This document shows, piece by piece, positions 12,501 to 23,045 of a stretch of DNA of 64,000 bases. The stretch spans positions 38,590,543 through 38,654,542 of the forward strand of contig NC_079202.1 in assembly GCF_026745355.1 (NCBI RefSeq), written 5' to 3'. The notes under the pieces are model-generated. The model made no database searches. It saw nothing but the letters and a program-made list of their open reading frames with translations, and was not told the DNA's origin. Numbering within the stretch: position 1 is the stretch's first letter; each line of letters begins with the position of its first letter. The position numbers and the translations under genes were made by a program. The stretch comes from Beta vulgaris subsp. vulgaris. Lineage: Eukaryota; Streptophyta; Magnoliopsida; Caryophyllales; Amaranthaceae.

Positions 12501-13620
12501 TATCCAAAACAGGAATAGAAATAATGTTTTTGGTAATAGCAGGAACATAATAACAATTATTAAGCTCTAATATTAATCCAGAAGGCAAAGGTAGACTATA
12601 AGTCCCAACTGCAACGGCGCAACTCTTGCACCATTTCCAACTCGCAGTTCCACCTCTCCTTTAGCCAAGGTTCTACTCCTTCTTAGTCCCTGCACATTCG
12701 AAGTAATGTGAGAAACACAACCGGTATCAAATACCCAAGAAGTAGAGGTTGCTAAATTAATGTCAATGACATAGATACCTGAAGAAGAAGCCCCAGACTT
12801 CTTATCCTTCAAGTACTTTGGGCAGTTACGCTTCCAATGACCTATTTGATCACAATAGAAGCACTTGGCATTTGCGGCCACCTTTGGCTTTGCCTTTGCC
12901 TGTGGCTTAATAGCAGTCTTAGTGGCAACTTGCTTGCCCTTATCTTGCTTTTTCTTGCCAGCCCATTCCTTCTTAAAACCCTTTTCCTTTTGAACCATAA
13001 GAACTTCCTTCTTAGGTCAAAGTGATGTTTTGCTCGGCAGTCATGAGCATCCCATGTAACTCAGCAAGGGTTTTCGACACCCCTTCATATTGAAATTCAA
13101 TCGAAACGTATTGAACCCCTTATGAAGTGAGTGAGAATGATGTCAGTAGCCAACTCTTGGCTATAAGGAAACCCAACCTCTCCATGGCTTCGAAATAACC
13201 AATCATTTCGAAGACATGAGTGGCGACCGGCTTGCCTTCAACTAACGAACACTCAAGAATAGCCTTGTGAGTTTCATACCTCTCTATCCGAGCTTGTTGT
13301 TGAAACATGGTTTTCAACTGTCGGATAATGCTATAGGCATCCAAGCTTGCAAACCTCTTTTGAAGGCTTGGTTCCATAGCCGCTAGCATAAGGCAAGTAA
13401 CAATTACTGACCTTTCTGCAACGGCCTTATGGGCCTCTTTTCAGCATCAGTAGAGGTAGTAGTTAAAACTGGGATCGGGGTTTCAAGAACATCCTCTCGA
13501 CCTTCGGACCTAAGAAAATTCTTAGATTCCTTTCCCAATCAAGGAAGTTGTTCCCTTCAATTTATCCTTCTCAAGGATTGAACGTAAGTTAAAAGGTGAA
13601 TTATTGTTGTTACCAGACAT
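9592..13620 (-). pseudogene. copia gag-pol, disrupted
   Basis: Gag starts at an ATG at 13620 (MSGNNNNSPFNLRSILEKDK) and continues in other frames (MLAAMEPSLQKRF, 13389-13120). A zinc knuckle CFYCDQIGHWKRNC and a protease with WVFDTGCVSHIT lie at 12998-12573. Integrase follows: CESCLMGKMTKSPF, TDVCGPMSTKA, ALRSDRGGEYLSQEF (12236-11916), continuing in broken frames to 11165. RT has KWVFKVKTDKDG (11106-10891) and the catalytic YVDDILLIGNDI (10806-10441). RNase H (10206-9592) ends with VADPLTKPLPQPK. At least eight frame breaks or stops separate these blocks, so no polyprotein can be made. Confidence 0.9.
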
Positions 13621-15697
13621 GATATCTACATAGAAGATGCAAAAGTAATAAGTATGTTTATCATAATAGCTTTTAACAAATTTTAAACACTTTAAAATAA
13701 AAGCTATGCACTTGACCAAATTTAATGTGTCCTCTTTTTGAATCAAGTGGTTCTAAGATCCTATCAAACATGATTTATAAGTGGACTTTGGCCTCAACTT
13801 AAAACCAAGTTTAAAAGGTAAGTAAACTCTTACTAATTACAACATTTGTAATCTTAGTTAATGGGTGTTTGCTAAGATGATTACGCTCCCAGGTAAGGAA
13901 GTTACCCACAACATTGGGGAGAGCCTTCCTAATCCTAGACAGAGCATGTCACCCAAACACAAAATCCAAAATCGTTTTAATGATTTTGTTGGGAAAACCA
14001 AACTAAACTTGCAAATTTCGGAAATTTACTCTACTTAGCCCAAGATTGAAAGTAACACTCTGCTTTGGCAGAACCTATTACTAACGATCAAGTTTTAGTA
14101 GGTGTTTATTTGGAATAGCAAAAACCCAATATTTTATTTAAGGGACCTAAGTAAATTATTATGTTGATTAATTACTAGTGAACATTTAAATAATTAAATC
14201 AGAAGCATAATAAACTTAGAAAGCATTTAAAAGCAATATTTAAATGCATAAAATAAAATGTGATCCTAGTAGGCCCCTAAACCTAAAGACTACTCTTTAA
14301 GGCTCCCTTGTTGAATCACCATGGATCTCCATCCTTGTGCTTCATAGGATAAGATTGAATCACCATTCTTCTTATTAATACTTGAATAAATATTTTTGGA
14401 ATTATAAACTAAAATATTACAAAAATACCAACGATGCGTAGATCGTATTTAGATTACAAAAATACATTAACGATACGCAGATCGTATTTTCTATCCAAGT
14501 TTTGGGCCATACTAGTCACCGCATGCATTCATAATATCATATATATAAAACATGCATTTTAATCAACTATTAAAATAAATTATCATGTTTTAACAACTTT
14601 AAAACATAATAATACCATGAAGATTTAATCTCACATTAATTCTTATGGTTGGTACCTTAAGACAAAATTTAATCATATTAGAATTTCGTCTTACAAAGGC
14701 TTTAAAATATTAATCTAATAAATTTAATCACATTAAACTTAAAGAAAAAATTTAAAGCAATTGTAGGCACCACATATAATTTAATCATATTAAAAAAAAA
14801 ACTTAACATGATTACTAACCACATAAAAAGGCATGGAAGAATTAATCAACTATTAATACTAACACCCTAACATGTAATTAACATCATAAAAATAATAATA
14901 GTAGTAGTAGTTACTAACTCCTTAGTAACCCCCTTTAAAATTAACTAGTCAATTATCACATATAATTAACCAATAAAATTAAACCTCATTATTTTAATTC
15001 AATTATGACTTAAATATGAAATTAATCACCATTAATCAATTAATTTGCAATATTGGAATATATACTCAAAAACAAAAAAAAAGGAAAACAGGGCAGCCAA
15101 GGCAGCGGTATGCACTGCCACCCAGCGTCGGCCCACCACCGCGACCACCAGCAACGACCGCGCGCAACAGGTTCGGTCACCACCGACGGTGCTAGCAGCC
15201 ACGGCACTGCGCGGGCAGCAGCAACCTGCGCGGCAGCAGCAGCGCCCATTCGCAAGAAGCAACCCGCGCGCCACCACCACGCCGGCCACATTCCGACGGC
15301 GCCTCTACCACCACGCCGGGCGACTTCCGGCGGTCAGTCGAATCCGGCGGTCCTTCCCCCCCCCCTCCCTTTCAATTATCAACAACCCTTGTGCATAATT
15401 GAATAGAAGTTACAACAAATTGATTTGGGGAAAAAATTAGGGTTCCTATTATTTTTGTTTTTAAAAAAAAAAAACATAAACTAACACACAAAATCTGATA
15501 TTTTGTGATGTGAGATTTCAATTTTGAGTATAATATATATATTTATATATACATAAAAATCCAATTTTTATGTTTCCAATCAATTAATATCATAATATTA
15601 ATCAAGCAAATAAACTCATATGTGAAGCCCTCCCTTAATTGAATTAAAAAATGAAATAAAACATGCATCAACATGATCATATTAATCTACGCAATAG
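13621..15697 (-). other. Long leader of the copia element
   Basis: 2.1 kb between PBS and gag with no conserved coding sequence. Most is AT-rich, but 15095-15360 is a sharply bounded GC-rich block full of GCC, CAC and CGG triplets. Open frames on both strands of this block reflect composition; none resembles a protein I know. Confidence 0.7.
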
Positions 15698-15711
15698 GCT
15701 AACTGATACCA
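15698..15711 (-). other. Primer-binding site
   Basis: Minus strand reads TGGTATCAGTTAGCC one base inside the right LTR. TGGTATCAG is the standard plant copia site complementary to the 3' end of initiator tRNA-Met. Confidence 0.9.
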
Positions 15712-15712
15712 C

Positions 15713-16428
15713 TGTAAGAACTTAGATGCATAAAGCGGAAAAACCAAGTATCATATACTTGTACATCTATCCCAAGATCATTGCATAAATTAGTATGAAT
15801 CAAACAATAGTATAGAATTATACCTTTGATGCGTATGTTCCTCTTGTCCACCAAACTTCTAGTGGAGATCACCTTAGAACGTGAAGCACCGTTCCTCTAA
15901 TGTTGGTCCACGAACAACACTTGGATCACCACGTATGCTAGTACGGAAGAGAGACAAACTCACTTGCTTTTGGTGGTGTATGAGGGCCGATATATGGGGA
16001 GGAAAACTAGAGAGAAAAATCAGATTTTTCTCTTAAGAAGATGACACACAAAAAGATGCTCAACTATGTAACTCCTAATACTAGTATATAGGAGTGGTTA
16101 CAAGTGAGACTTCATGAGGTTTTATTGGCCTCATAATGTGATACATTATGAGCCTAATAAACTCATAAGTAACACATCTTTTCCATCCACCATAAAATCG
16201 TCCAACCCATTTCACAAATGGGTTTGGATATTATCCAAGTGTTATTACTTGTGTGACCTCATATGACCCAATAATACTAGTAGTTGGCCCAATCATATTA
16301 GTCCAACAAATCAAAATTAGCTTCTAGCAAAACTTTGTGATCATCTAATATTATTGAATATATTATCTGCATAATTTATCCTAATATTATTTAGTTTATT
16401 ACACTTGATCGAGGACAAAAATCCTTCA
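15713..16428 (-). repeat. 5' LTR of the copia element
   Basis: 716 bp copy of 8065-8780. A TATA-like CTATATACTAG occurs on the minus strand near 16081-16091. About 17 substitutions from its partner imply roughly 2.4 percent divergence. Confidence 0.95.
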
Positions 16429-17169
16429 CTCTCGTCCTCCTTTATTTCGTCGTCCTCTGTTATTGCGGCTTGTCTCTACTGCCTCCTCTTCCTCCTCCTT
16501 TGGCTTTTCTTTTAATTATTGTTGAACTTGTGGGTTTTCTATCAAAACCTCCTTTCTTCCAATACCCACGTGGTATTTTTGTAGCCCAACAAGAAACAAT
16601 GGGTTTCTTCTTTTTATCTCCACTACTCACTCATTCTTTTTTTCTTAACAAATACTTGGGCCTTTTGTCCTTTTTGCTTTGTTGTTGGTGCGTATGTGTT
16701 GGAATTGGAGTTGGCTGGGTAGTACAAGTGATACATGTGGGCTATTAATATTCAACTCAACACAATTGCATCGATATGGGCTGCTTCTCTATAATATAAT
16801 TTCGACCCAGTAAACAGATGAATTAGCGCTTGCTTTCTTCGAAGAAATTGTAGGTTTCGATCTCAGCTTTCGTAGCCACTTGAATCGTCTCGTTTTGACT
16901 CTGTATGAGTAAGATATGACCAAAATATTATATCAGTCCTGCAGAATTAGGAATACTCGAATTTAGTGCATCTTTCCGAACTCTATTCAAATAAGTTATC
17001 ACTAAATAATTAATAAAGACACAAATTCATCTTTTAAACACTAAGAATAATAACCAAGTGATTAAACCAAAATATTCTAAAAGTATAATATTTAACCCAT
17101 ATAACTCAACAGAGGACACTAAAAGTATTATATTAGAGGGTAAAAATGTGTATAAATAGACACTTATCA

Positions 17170-17385
17170 AATGTCATCTTGGAAGGAACAAGGAAAAAGA
17201 ACACATATATCTATGGATTTTGATCTTGTTCCTAAAAACAACTTGACACGTATTAGTGTTATTGAAGATGATCCACTCTTATGGCACAAGCGTTTAGGAC
17301 ATGCTAGCTTTTCATTACTTTATCAACTTCGATCAAAAGATCTTGTTCTGGGATTACCATCTATAAAATTCCATAGGAAAATTTG
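17170..17385 (+). pseudogene. SIRE-like copia fragment B: GAG-pre-integrase domain
   Basis: Starts with the second AATGT copy and reads DFDLVPKNNLTRISVIEDDP, then LLWHKRLGHASFSLLYQLRS. This is the GAG-pre-integrase domain that directly follows the protease region in fragment A. The two pieces were one sequence before the solo LTR inserted. It ends at about 17385 against unrelated repeat sequence. Confidence 0.8.
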
Positions 17386-17394
17386 ATAGGAACC

Positions 17395-17990
17395 GTCCCA
17401 ACTATGGGCGTTCCGCCATTTTCAGTCCCAACTAAGAATTATTTCTGAGCAGTCCCAACTATACATCATTTTTGCCGAAATTGGTCCCGGCAGGTCAATG
17501 ACCTACTATAACAAGTAAAATGTGTCTTTTTTCTTTTTCACCACCACCTATTCAACATCACCCCACCACCGAACACCACCCACCAACCAGCACCACCAAC
17601 ACTTTTTCTCTCCATAAAACCACCACCTAAATCACCTCCTCCACTATTTTTCGCCTGAATTCCACATCTCTCGCAGCCAAATGTCCCCCTTCACCCTTAC
17701 CCACCTGCGTTAATGAAACTCCACCCCAAACTAAACCTTCGTCACTCCGACGAACCACCCCCGAGGCCACCAGGTGTGGCATTATAACCTCTCTTTTCTC
17801 CCTCACTCCTATGTTTCTTTTTGTCACTTGTTGCTCCTCCCTCGCTCGCCACTGCACCACGCCATCAGATGGGAGGTGGAGAGGATTTCAGGGTAGCTGG
17901 GCAGGGGATGGGTGGGAGGGGGAAGGTTGGCATGGGATTTCGGGGGTTAGCTAGGGTTTGGGGAGGTGGGTGGGTGGGAGCCGGGAGGGG
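17395..17990. repeat. Repeat with recurring 'tcccaacta' units, then noncoding DNA
   Basis: 17395-17515 has three spaced copies of GTCCCAACTA and ends ...TATAACAAGT. A similar arrangement occurs at 33790-33915, so it is a dispersed element end, possibly MULE-like. 17516-17990 is C-rich then G-rich low-complexity DNA with no gene. Confidence 0.45.
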
Positions 17991-18749
17991 AGGGGGTAGA
18001 GATGGAAATGAATCGAGTTCGGGGCGGGTGGAGCGTCACCCGCATCCACCCGCTCCACCCAATCCATCCATCACCAGCATCCATCTCCATCCGAATCCAT
18101 CCATCCATTTGTAACCGGGTGAAACAAATAGATCGGGTGATTAACGGGTGAAATCTAAGATTATATGTACAAATAAAGAAAAATTTTAAAATTTGAATAA
18201 CCAAGTATCGAACTATAATAAACAGTACAATAAATAAATTATCCAACAATATTACAAATGACAATTGCAATCTTTGAAGTTTACATGATGCATATGGTTA
18301 TGTTTAACAATTAACATAACAATAATAAGCCCTACTGGCTGCTAGTAGCCTATAAGGCTATTACATAAACAAGGAGCAACAACTTCTACATACTAAAAGC
18401 TCCAAAAACAACAAAGTCTACAACTACATCAATATTTCCCATACAACTTAGTAATAAAATACAGCATCACAGCAAACAATGCAGAGGCTCAAATGGAGGA
18501 TTCTCATGCAAAAACAAAATCATCTTCACCCCCCTACAGAAAAAAAAAACAAATGATTAAGCTATGTAAATAAACATTATTACTAATTAAAATTTTAATA
18601 TTCATTGAAGTTACCGAATCCAAATCAAGAACTTCGTTCCCATTTCCACTACTACAAACTGTCTCCGCATCCGCTGTATAAAAATCTTCTAATATTATAG
18701 AGTAAGATTGAGCATTATCAAAACAAGAGCCTATATCAAAAGAAAATAC

Positions 18750-18868
<119 letters not shown>

Positions 18869-18897
18869 AACAAAACAAAATAGGAGAATATTTATCA

Positions 18898-21123
18898 TTA
18901 AATTTTACCTGAATAATCCCTAAGGATCCAATTTTGCATGCACATTAACGTTTCCACTATGTACGTAGCAAGTCTAGAACGATGAGGACTTATTACTCTC
19001 CCACCCATACTAAAAGCGCTTTCCAATACAACCGTTGAGGCCGGAATTGCTAGGATATCCTTAGAAATTTTTTTCATTGTTGGATACTTAAGCTCTATGT
19101 TCCAATACTTCAGAATGTCAAACCCATTCTCCGTCAAAGCATCCTCCTCCAAGTAATGGTCCAATTCGGACTTGACATTCACCTTCTTCTTTTTTGTTTT
19201 CTTCACTCTACTCCACTTATCATCTTTATTATCCCCATCAACTACACCACCATTAACACTAGATATAGGTCGTTTCCCAAGCACACTTATTCCAAAAGGG
19301 TTAGTTAGATGAATACATCTCAATTAAGGATGCTTTATCTTGGTACTCATACAGAAGGTCATACAAAGTGCTTCTCACGCTCTCAATTTCAAAATCAGCC
19401 TCATCACCATAAATCTCATTGAAGTAAAATTCAACACATTCTAATTTTTTATTCGTAGGATCTAAAACAACATGATGGGAAGTACTTCGTTAATGGTTTT
19501 ACAATACTTATCAAACTTTTCAATCATTCTTAATGCCATATCTTTGATAATTTGTGTCACTTTTCAACCAAGAGGTCAAAGCAAGTTTAATTTCACAAAT
19601 TTGGCGAAAAAATAAATTTGAAGTTGGAAACTTTCAGCCTGAAAACAACTCAGCCACTTTATGAAATTTTTTTCAGTTTTTCACACATAACTGAAACAAA
19701 TTCCCAGTCTTGATTGGTGGAAAGTGTGAATTTGAGTCAATGACTTTGACGCTTGATACATGCAAACACATCTTTATATGGAAAAACTGATTGTAGCATC
19801 AAAAAGTTGAGTTCCATCTAGTTTTACAGTCAAGGATTAGCTTTTTAGGATCTTCACTTTTCATAGCCTAAACTTTATTCTCAAAAATTTCCCTCCTTTT
19901 AGGAGTTGCTACCCAAAATGAGACACCATCAAGAACCCTCTCAATCCTTCGACCAATGACATCCAATCCATCTTGCACAATTAAATTTAAAATGTGAGCA
20001 CTACATCTCATATGAAAGAATCTACCCCTCAAGATTAGAGACTCTTCACTAGATTGTGGTGTCAAAACATCCATCATAGCATCATTTGTAGTGCAATTAT
20101 CAACAACCACATAGGATACTTTTTCAGCAATACTATACATATTTAACGTGTCCAATAGAACTTGAGCAATTGTGTCCTTTGTGTATGGGCAAGGCACATA
20201 AGCAAACCTATATTATTAGGAGAATAAAGAAAAATTACTAATAGGAGCAACATTGCCAACATTACCAGCATAATAAGTACCATAACAGTAGCAATAGTAC
20301 CATGATAGATTCAAAATATAGTAGGCCAATAGCATATTAACAACAAATAAAATAACACCATATTAAGAACTTTTTACCTCAAAGTTTTGTTGCGTAAAAC
20401 CCAATATTGATCTATGTAATGCGTAGTTATAGCCATGTAACCTTTCTTCTTATTTGAAGCAGTCCAATATCAGTTGTGATCGCAATTTGGGACTCACTAT
20501 TTTCAAGCACCTTTTTCAACCCCGCTTTCTCACATGTGAACATCTTCATTATATCAACTCTTAAAGTTGGTCGTGATATGATTTTGAAGCTTGGATTTAG
20601 GCTACTGACAAATCTCCTAAAGTCTACATGATCCACTATAGCCAAAGGATACTCATGCATAATGACCATGTTCGCTAACTCTTTCCTTGACACTTCTTGG
20701 TTGAAGTTGGTTGCATCCACACTACATGTACCATCAGACTTTTGGCTAACTTTCAACAACTTTTGGCGCATATCCACTTCAAAATTCTTCTTAGAGCACC
20801 TGAGGTCAAATGATCCTTCAGGTGACAAGTACCATTGACGCTATTAGATGACAATATCTTATCGCAGTGGATACACTTTGCCTTTTTTTCCTCATCAAGT
20901 GTTAGCTTTTCAAAATGATCCCACACAAGAGATGTGAGTTTTCTGCTTTTGCGAGAGGCTGCATATTGATGACGAAGCTCGCCCTCGTTTTCTTCAATAC
21001 CCTAAGATGTTCTTCTGCAGAGAACTTTTTCCTAGACCTGGAGGACTGAGAAGGGATCAATGGTGGACGGGAAGGAGGAGCAGGCGGTTGCATATGTTGA
21101 TCAACATCTAGTAGAATTGACAT
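18898..21123 (-). pseudogene. hAT transposase (BED finger, dimerisation domain)
   Basis: From 21123 downwards: a proline-rich N-terminus (PPAPPSRPPLIPSQSSRSRK), a BED-type finger in another frame (about 20930-20830; CIHCDKI then HL), a block with FDLRCSKKNFEVDMRQKLLK and MVIMHEYPLAIVDHVDFRRF (20828-20427), the RNase-H-fold core with VVDNCTTNDAMM and FFHMRCSAHILNLIVQDGL (20197-19868), and the C-terminal dimerisation region with ELDHYLEED, ILAIPASTVVLESAFSMGGR and VETLMCMQNW (19323-18898). The motif order is that of plant RICESLEEPER/DAYSLEEPER-type transposases. Stops and shifts in 19324-19867 and 20198-20426 make it a pseudogene. Those gaps hold decayed coding sequence. Confidence 0.8.
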
Positions 21124-21129
21124 AGCTTA

Positions 21130-21610
21130 TATTAATGAGATGTTGATCATTAGATTTACTAATATTGTGGTGCAATATTATCCTAGTGGGATATCTGACC
21201 ATTCTCCACTGTTGGTAAACATGGACTCTACTTCTAGAGGGGTGGCAGGCCCTTTAAATTTCACAATATTTTTGCATATCATGCTAATTTTCTAGACATT
21301 GTCAAAGATGCTAATCAGTAAAGCGACAGTATAAGTTGCAGGGAGTTTGGTTGAGTTGAGAGCTGTTAAAAGAGCTCTCAAGCATCTGCTGCGGTCTTTT
21401 CCTTTCAAATATCTTGAGATTCATTTGAGTTCAAAAAAGCTTACTTTTACTCAATGTAAGTCATTGATTGAAAGAATCACTACTAGAGCTTAAGGCTGGG
21501 TTGCTAAGCTTCTCTCTTATACTGGGAGGCTTTAGTTGATGAGAATTATCTTTAGCAGCATGCAGAACTATTGAGCACATATGTTCCCCTGTCTAAGAAG
21601 GTTATTAAGG
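21130..21610 (+). pseudogene. L1-type LINE fragment, part 1
   Basis: Plus strand. An endonuclease C-terminal motif (VVQYYPSGISDHSPLLVNMD) is joined directly to the post-RT region (FPFKYLEIHLSSKKLTFTQC, then WVAKLLSYTGRL). The central RT domain has been lost. Several stops are present. It is interrupted at about 21611 by an hAT-like element and resumes at 22884. Confidence 0.75.
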
Positions 21611-21808
21611 TGGGGTGTTAATGAGCCAAGGTGGCTCGTAAACTGTTCGAGCTCGGCTCGATCAAAGCTTGGCTCGAGAGGGCTCGACTCGGGTTCGAGA
21701 TCGGCTCGTGACCTTAACGAGCCGAGACTGAGCCTAATAGAGTTTGGCTCGAAAGTTCGCAAACATGTTCATAAAATATTTTAGATAGGCTTTATGTAAA
21801 AAAGTATT

Positions 21809-21858
21809 GTCTCACATCGATAGAAAAAGTAAACACCAACCTTGTTTTCCCTATATAA
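21809..21858 (+). promoter_or_regulatory. snRNA-type promoter signature 1 (USE + TATA)
   Basis: GTCTCACATCG at 21809-21819, one mismatch from the plant U-snRNA upstream element RTCCCACATCG. Exactly 32 bp later is TATATAA at 21852-21858. No recognisable snRNA follows. Confidence 0.5.
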
Positions 21859-22073
21859 TCTTATTACCTTTTAAGTTCATTATAATTCTTGTTTGATTTG
21901 TCTTATTTTATAATGTTGGACAATCATTAAATATGCAAAGCCTAGAAATTAACTTGGATTAGCATAATATTAATTCTTTTACTATATATAATTCCATCAC
22001 TTTTCTTCTACCCATATTGAGAATACGAGGAACAATGCATAGTATTTGTGAATTATTTAGTTAAGGTTTATAA

Positions 22074-22123
22074 GTCCCACATCGGTGAGAAAAAAGCAAA
22101 ACTTCACATCTCCAAATATAAAA
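22074..22123 (+). promoter_or_regulatory. snRNA-type promoter signature 2 (USE + TATA)
   Basis: GTCCCACATCG at 22074-22084 is a perfect USE match. TATAAAA follows at 22117-22123 after 32 bp. Spacing of about 33 bp is the known Pol II-type arrangement in plant snRNA genes, against a spacing about 10 bp shorter for Pol III. No U1-U6 sequence is seen downstream. Confidence 0.6.
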
Positions 22124-22210
22124 TGCGCATGTTATGGAAAACAACTGCACCCACCTCTTCTTATTGCTCGTTGTAGAGCCTAAGTGGGTTCCTATGTTGG
22201 GATTTTGAAA

Positions 22211-22261
22211 GTCCCACATTAGGGAGGAAGAAATAGTAACAAGGGACCTCTTGTATTATAT
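22211..22261 (+). promoter_or_regulatory. snRNA-type promoter signature 3 (USE + TATA)
   Basis: GTCCCACATTA at 22211-22221, then 32 bp, then TATTATAT at 22254-22261. Two 3' positions differ from the USE consensus. Confidence 0.45.
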
Positions 22262-22416
22262 GGGTATGCATCGATAGGAGTAGAATGTATGGTTGTTGGG
22301 CTTGTCATATTTAATGAAAATTAGTCTAACATCCATACTTATAAAGAGTTTGACAAAACATTGGCCTATATCTAAAGTCTAGGTTAATGTTAAGCTTATT
22401 TAGTTAAGGTTTATAA

Positions 22417-22464
22417 TTCCCACATCGGTGAGGCAAAAGCAAAACTTCACATCTCCAAATATAA
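22417..22464 (+). promoter_or_regulatory. snRNA-type promoter signature 4 (USE + TATA)
   Basis: TTCCCACATCG at 22417-22427 (first base off consensus), then 32 bp, then TATAA at 22460-22464. It is the duplicate of signature 2. Confidence 0.5.
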
Positions 22465-22527
22465 TCAAAAGGGCGCATGATACAAAAATCAAAGCATCCA
22501 TTGAGTTCCTTTGTTGGGATTTTGAAA

Positions 22528-22578
22528 GTCCCACATTGGGGAGAAAGCAAGAGTAATAAGGGACCTCCTGTATTATAT
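22528..22578 (+). promoter_or_regulatory. snRNA-type promoter signature 5 (USE + TATA)
   Basis: GTCCCACATTG at 22528-22538, then 32 bp, then TATTATAT at 22571-22578. It is the duplicate of signature 3. Confidence 0.45.
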
Positions 22579-22883
22579 GGGGTATAGATAGGAGGAGAAA
22601 TGTAGAATGTATGGTTGTTGGGCTTGTCATATTTAATGAAAATTAGCCAGACATCTATACTTATAAAATGTTTGACAAAATATTGGGCTATATCTAAAGT
22701 CTTGGTTAATGTTAAGCTAAATTTTCTTTCAATTTTTAAAATTTTCATTTCACGAGCCGAGCTTCGAGCCGAGCCGAGCCTGGTTTTGTTCGTTTCGAGC
22801 TCGAGCCGAGCTCTACCTCATTCATTCTCGAGCCGAGTCGAGCCTAGGTATGTTCAGTCTCGGTTCGGCTCGTTAACACCCCT

Positions 22884-23044
22884 AGTTGAAAGTATTTGTA
22901 GGAAATTTTCTTTTACTGGTAAGACTATTGAGTAAAAAAAAAGCCCCAATAACCTGGTCTACTTTCTTTCATCCTAAAGTAGCTGGTGGGTGGAACTTGA
23001 TTAATATGGAGCATTGGAACAAAGCAACTATTTCAAGTTGTTAT
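22884..23044 (+). pseudogene. L1-type LINE fragment, part 2
   Basis: Continues the LINE frame after the hAT-like insertion: VESICRKFSFTGKTIE, then, across a shift, FFHPKVAGGWNLINMEHWNK. This is the segment after RT in plant L1 elements. It ends where another GC-rich repeat begins. Confidence 0.7.
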
Positions 23045-23045
23045 T

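Larger units (their letters stand above)
8065..16428 (-). mobile_element. Copia LTR retrotransposon with both LTRs
   Basis: 8364 bp. Two 716 bp LTRs bound it and the flanks are CTCTC at 8060-8064 and 16429-16433. The primer-binding site is inside the right LTR and the polypurine tract inside the left LTR, so transcription runs right to left. Internal order is 5' LTR, PBS, a 2.1 kb leader, gag, protease, integrase, RT, RNase H, a 0.8 kb 3' untranslated part and 3' LTR. This order is that of Ty1/copia. Structure is complete but the coding region is broken. Confidence 0.95.
7181..17169 (-). mobile_element. Solo LTR (about 1.62 kb), split by a nested copia element
   Basis: The outer ends are TGATGCGAGTCG at 7181 and CACTTATCA ending at 17169, flanked by identical AATGT at 7176-7180 and 17170-17174. 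Removing the nested element and one TSD copy (8369 bp) leaves 1620 bp with no coding capacity, TG...CA ends and a 5 bp TSD. That is what a solo LTR looks like. Orientation is inferred as minus from a CTCTGTGGGTTCGACC motif (complement at 7258-7273) near the putative U5 end. Both surviving segments (7181-8064 and 16434-17169) are AT-rich and hold no gene. Confidence 0.8.
22053..22721. repeat. Two-unit tandem duplication (about 344 and 325 bp)
   Basis: Unit 1 (22053-22396) and unit 2 (22397-22721) both begin TTTAGTTAAGGTTTATAA and end GGTTAATGTTAAGCT. They share long blocks, including TGTATGGTTGTTGGGCTTG, but differ by substitutions and by an indel of about 40 bp in unit 1. Each unit carries two of the snRNA-type signatures. 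Confidence 0.85.
21611..22883. mobile_element. Non-autonomous hAT-like element with GGCTCG subterminal repeats
   Basis: Left end TGGGGTGTTAATGAGCC and right end GGCTCGTTAACACCCCTA are near-perfect inverted repeats. Both are followed inward by many GGCTCG/CGAGCC motifs, a pattern I associate with hAT-related plant repeats. It splits a LINE reading frame (KKVIK before, VESICRKF after). I could not read a clean 8 bp TSD. There is no transposase inside. The interior holds the tandem duplication and the snRNA-like promoter modules annotated separately. Confidence 0.7.

Noticed and set aside
15032..15406. Four overlapping frames on both strands in the GC-rich block
   Set aside because: High GC reduces stop codons; the frames are low complexity and lie in the leader of a retrotransposon.
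21809..22600. True U-snRNA genes downstream of the USE/TATA modules
   Set aside because: I looked for the conserved 5' ends of U1, U2, U4, U5 and U6 and for U3 and found none, so only the promoter-like signature is claimed.
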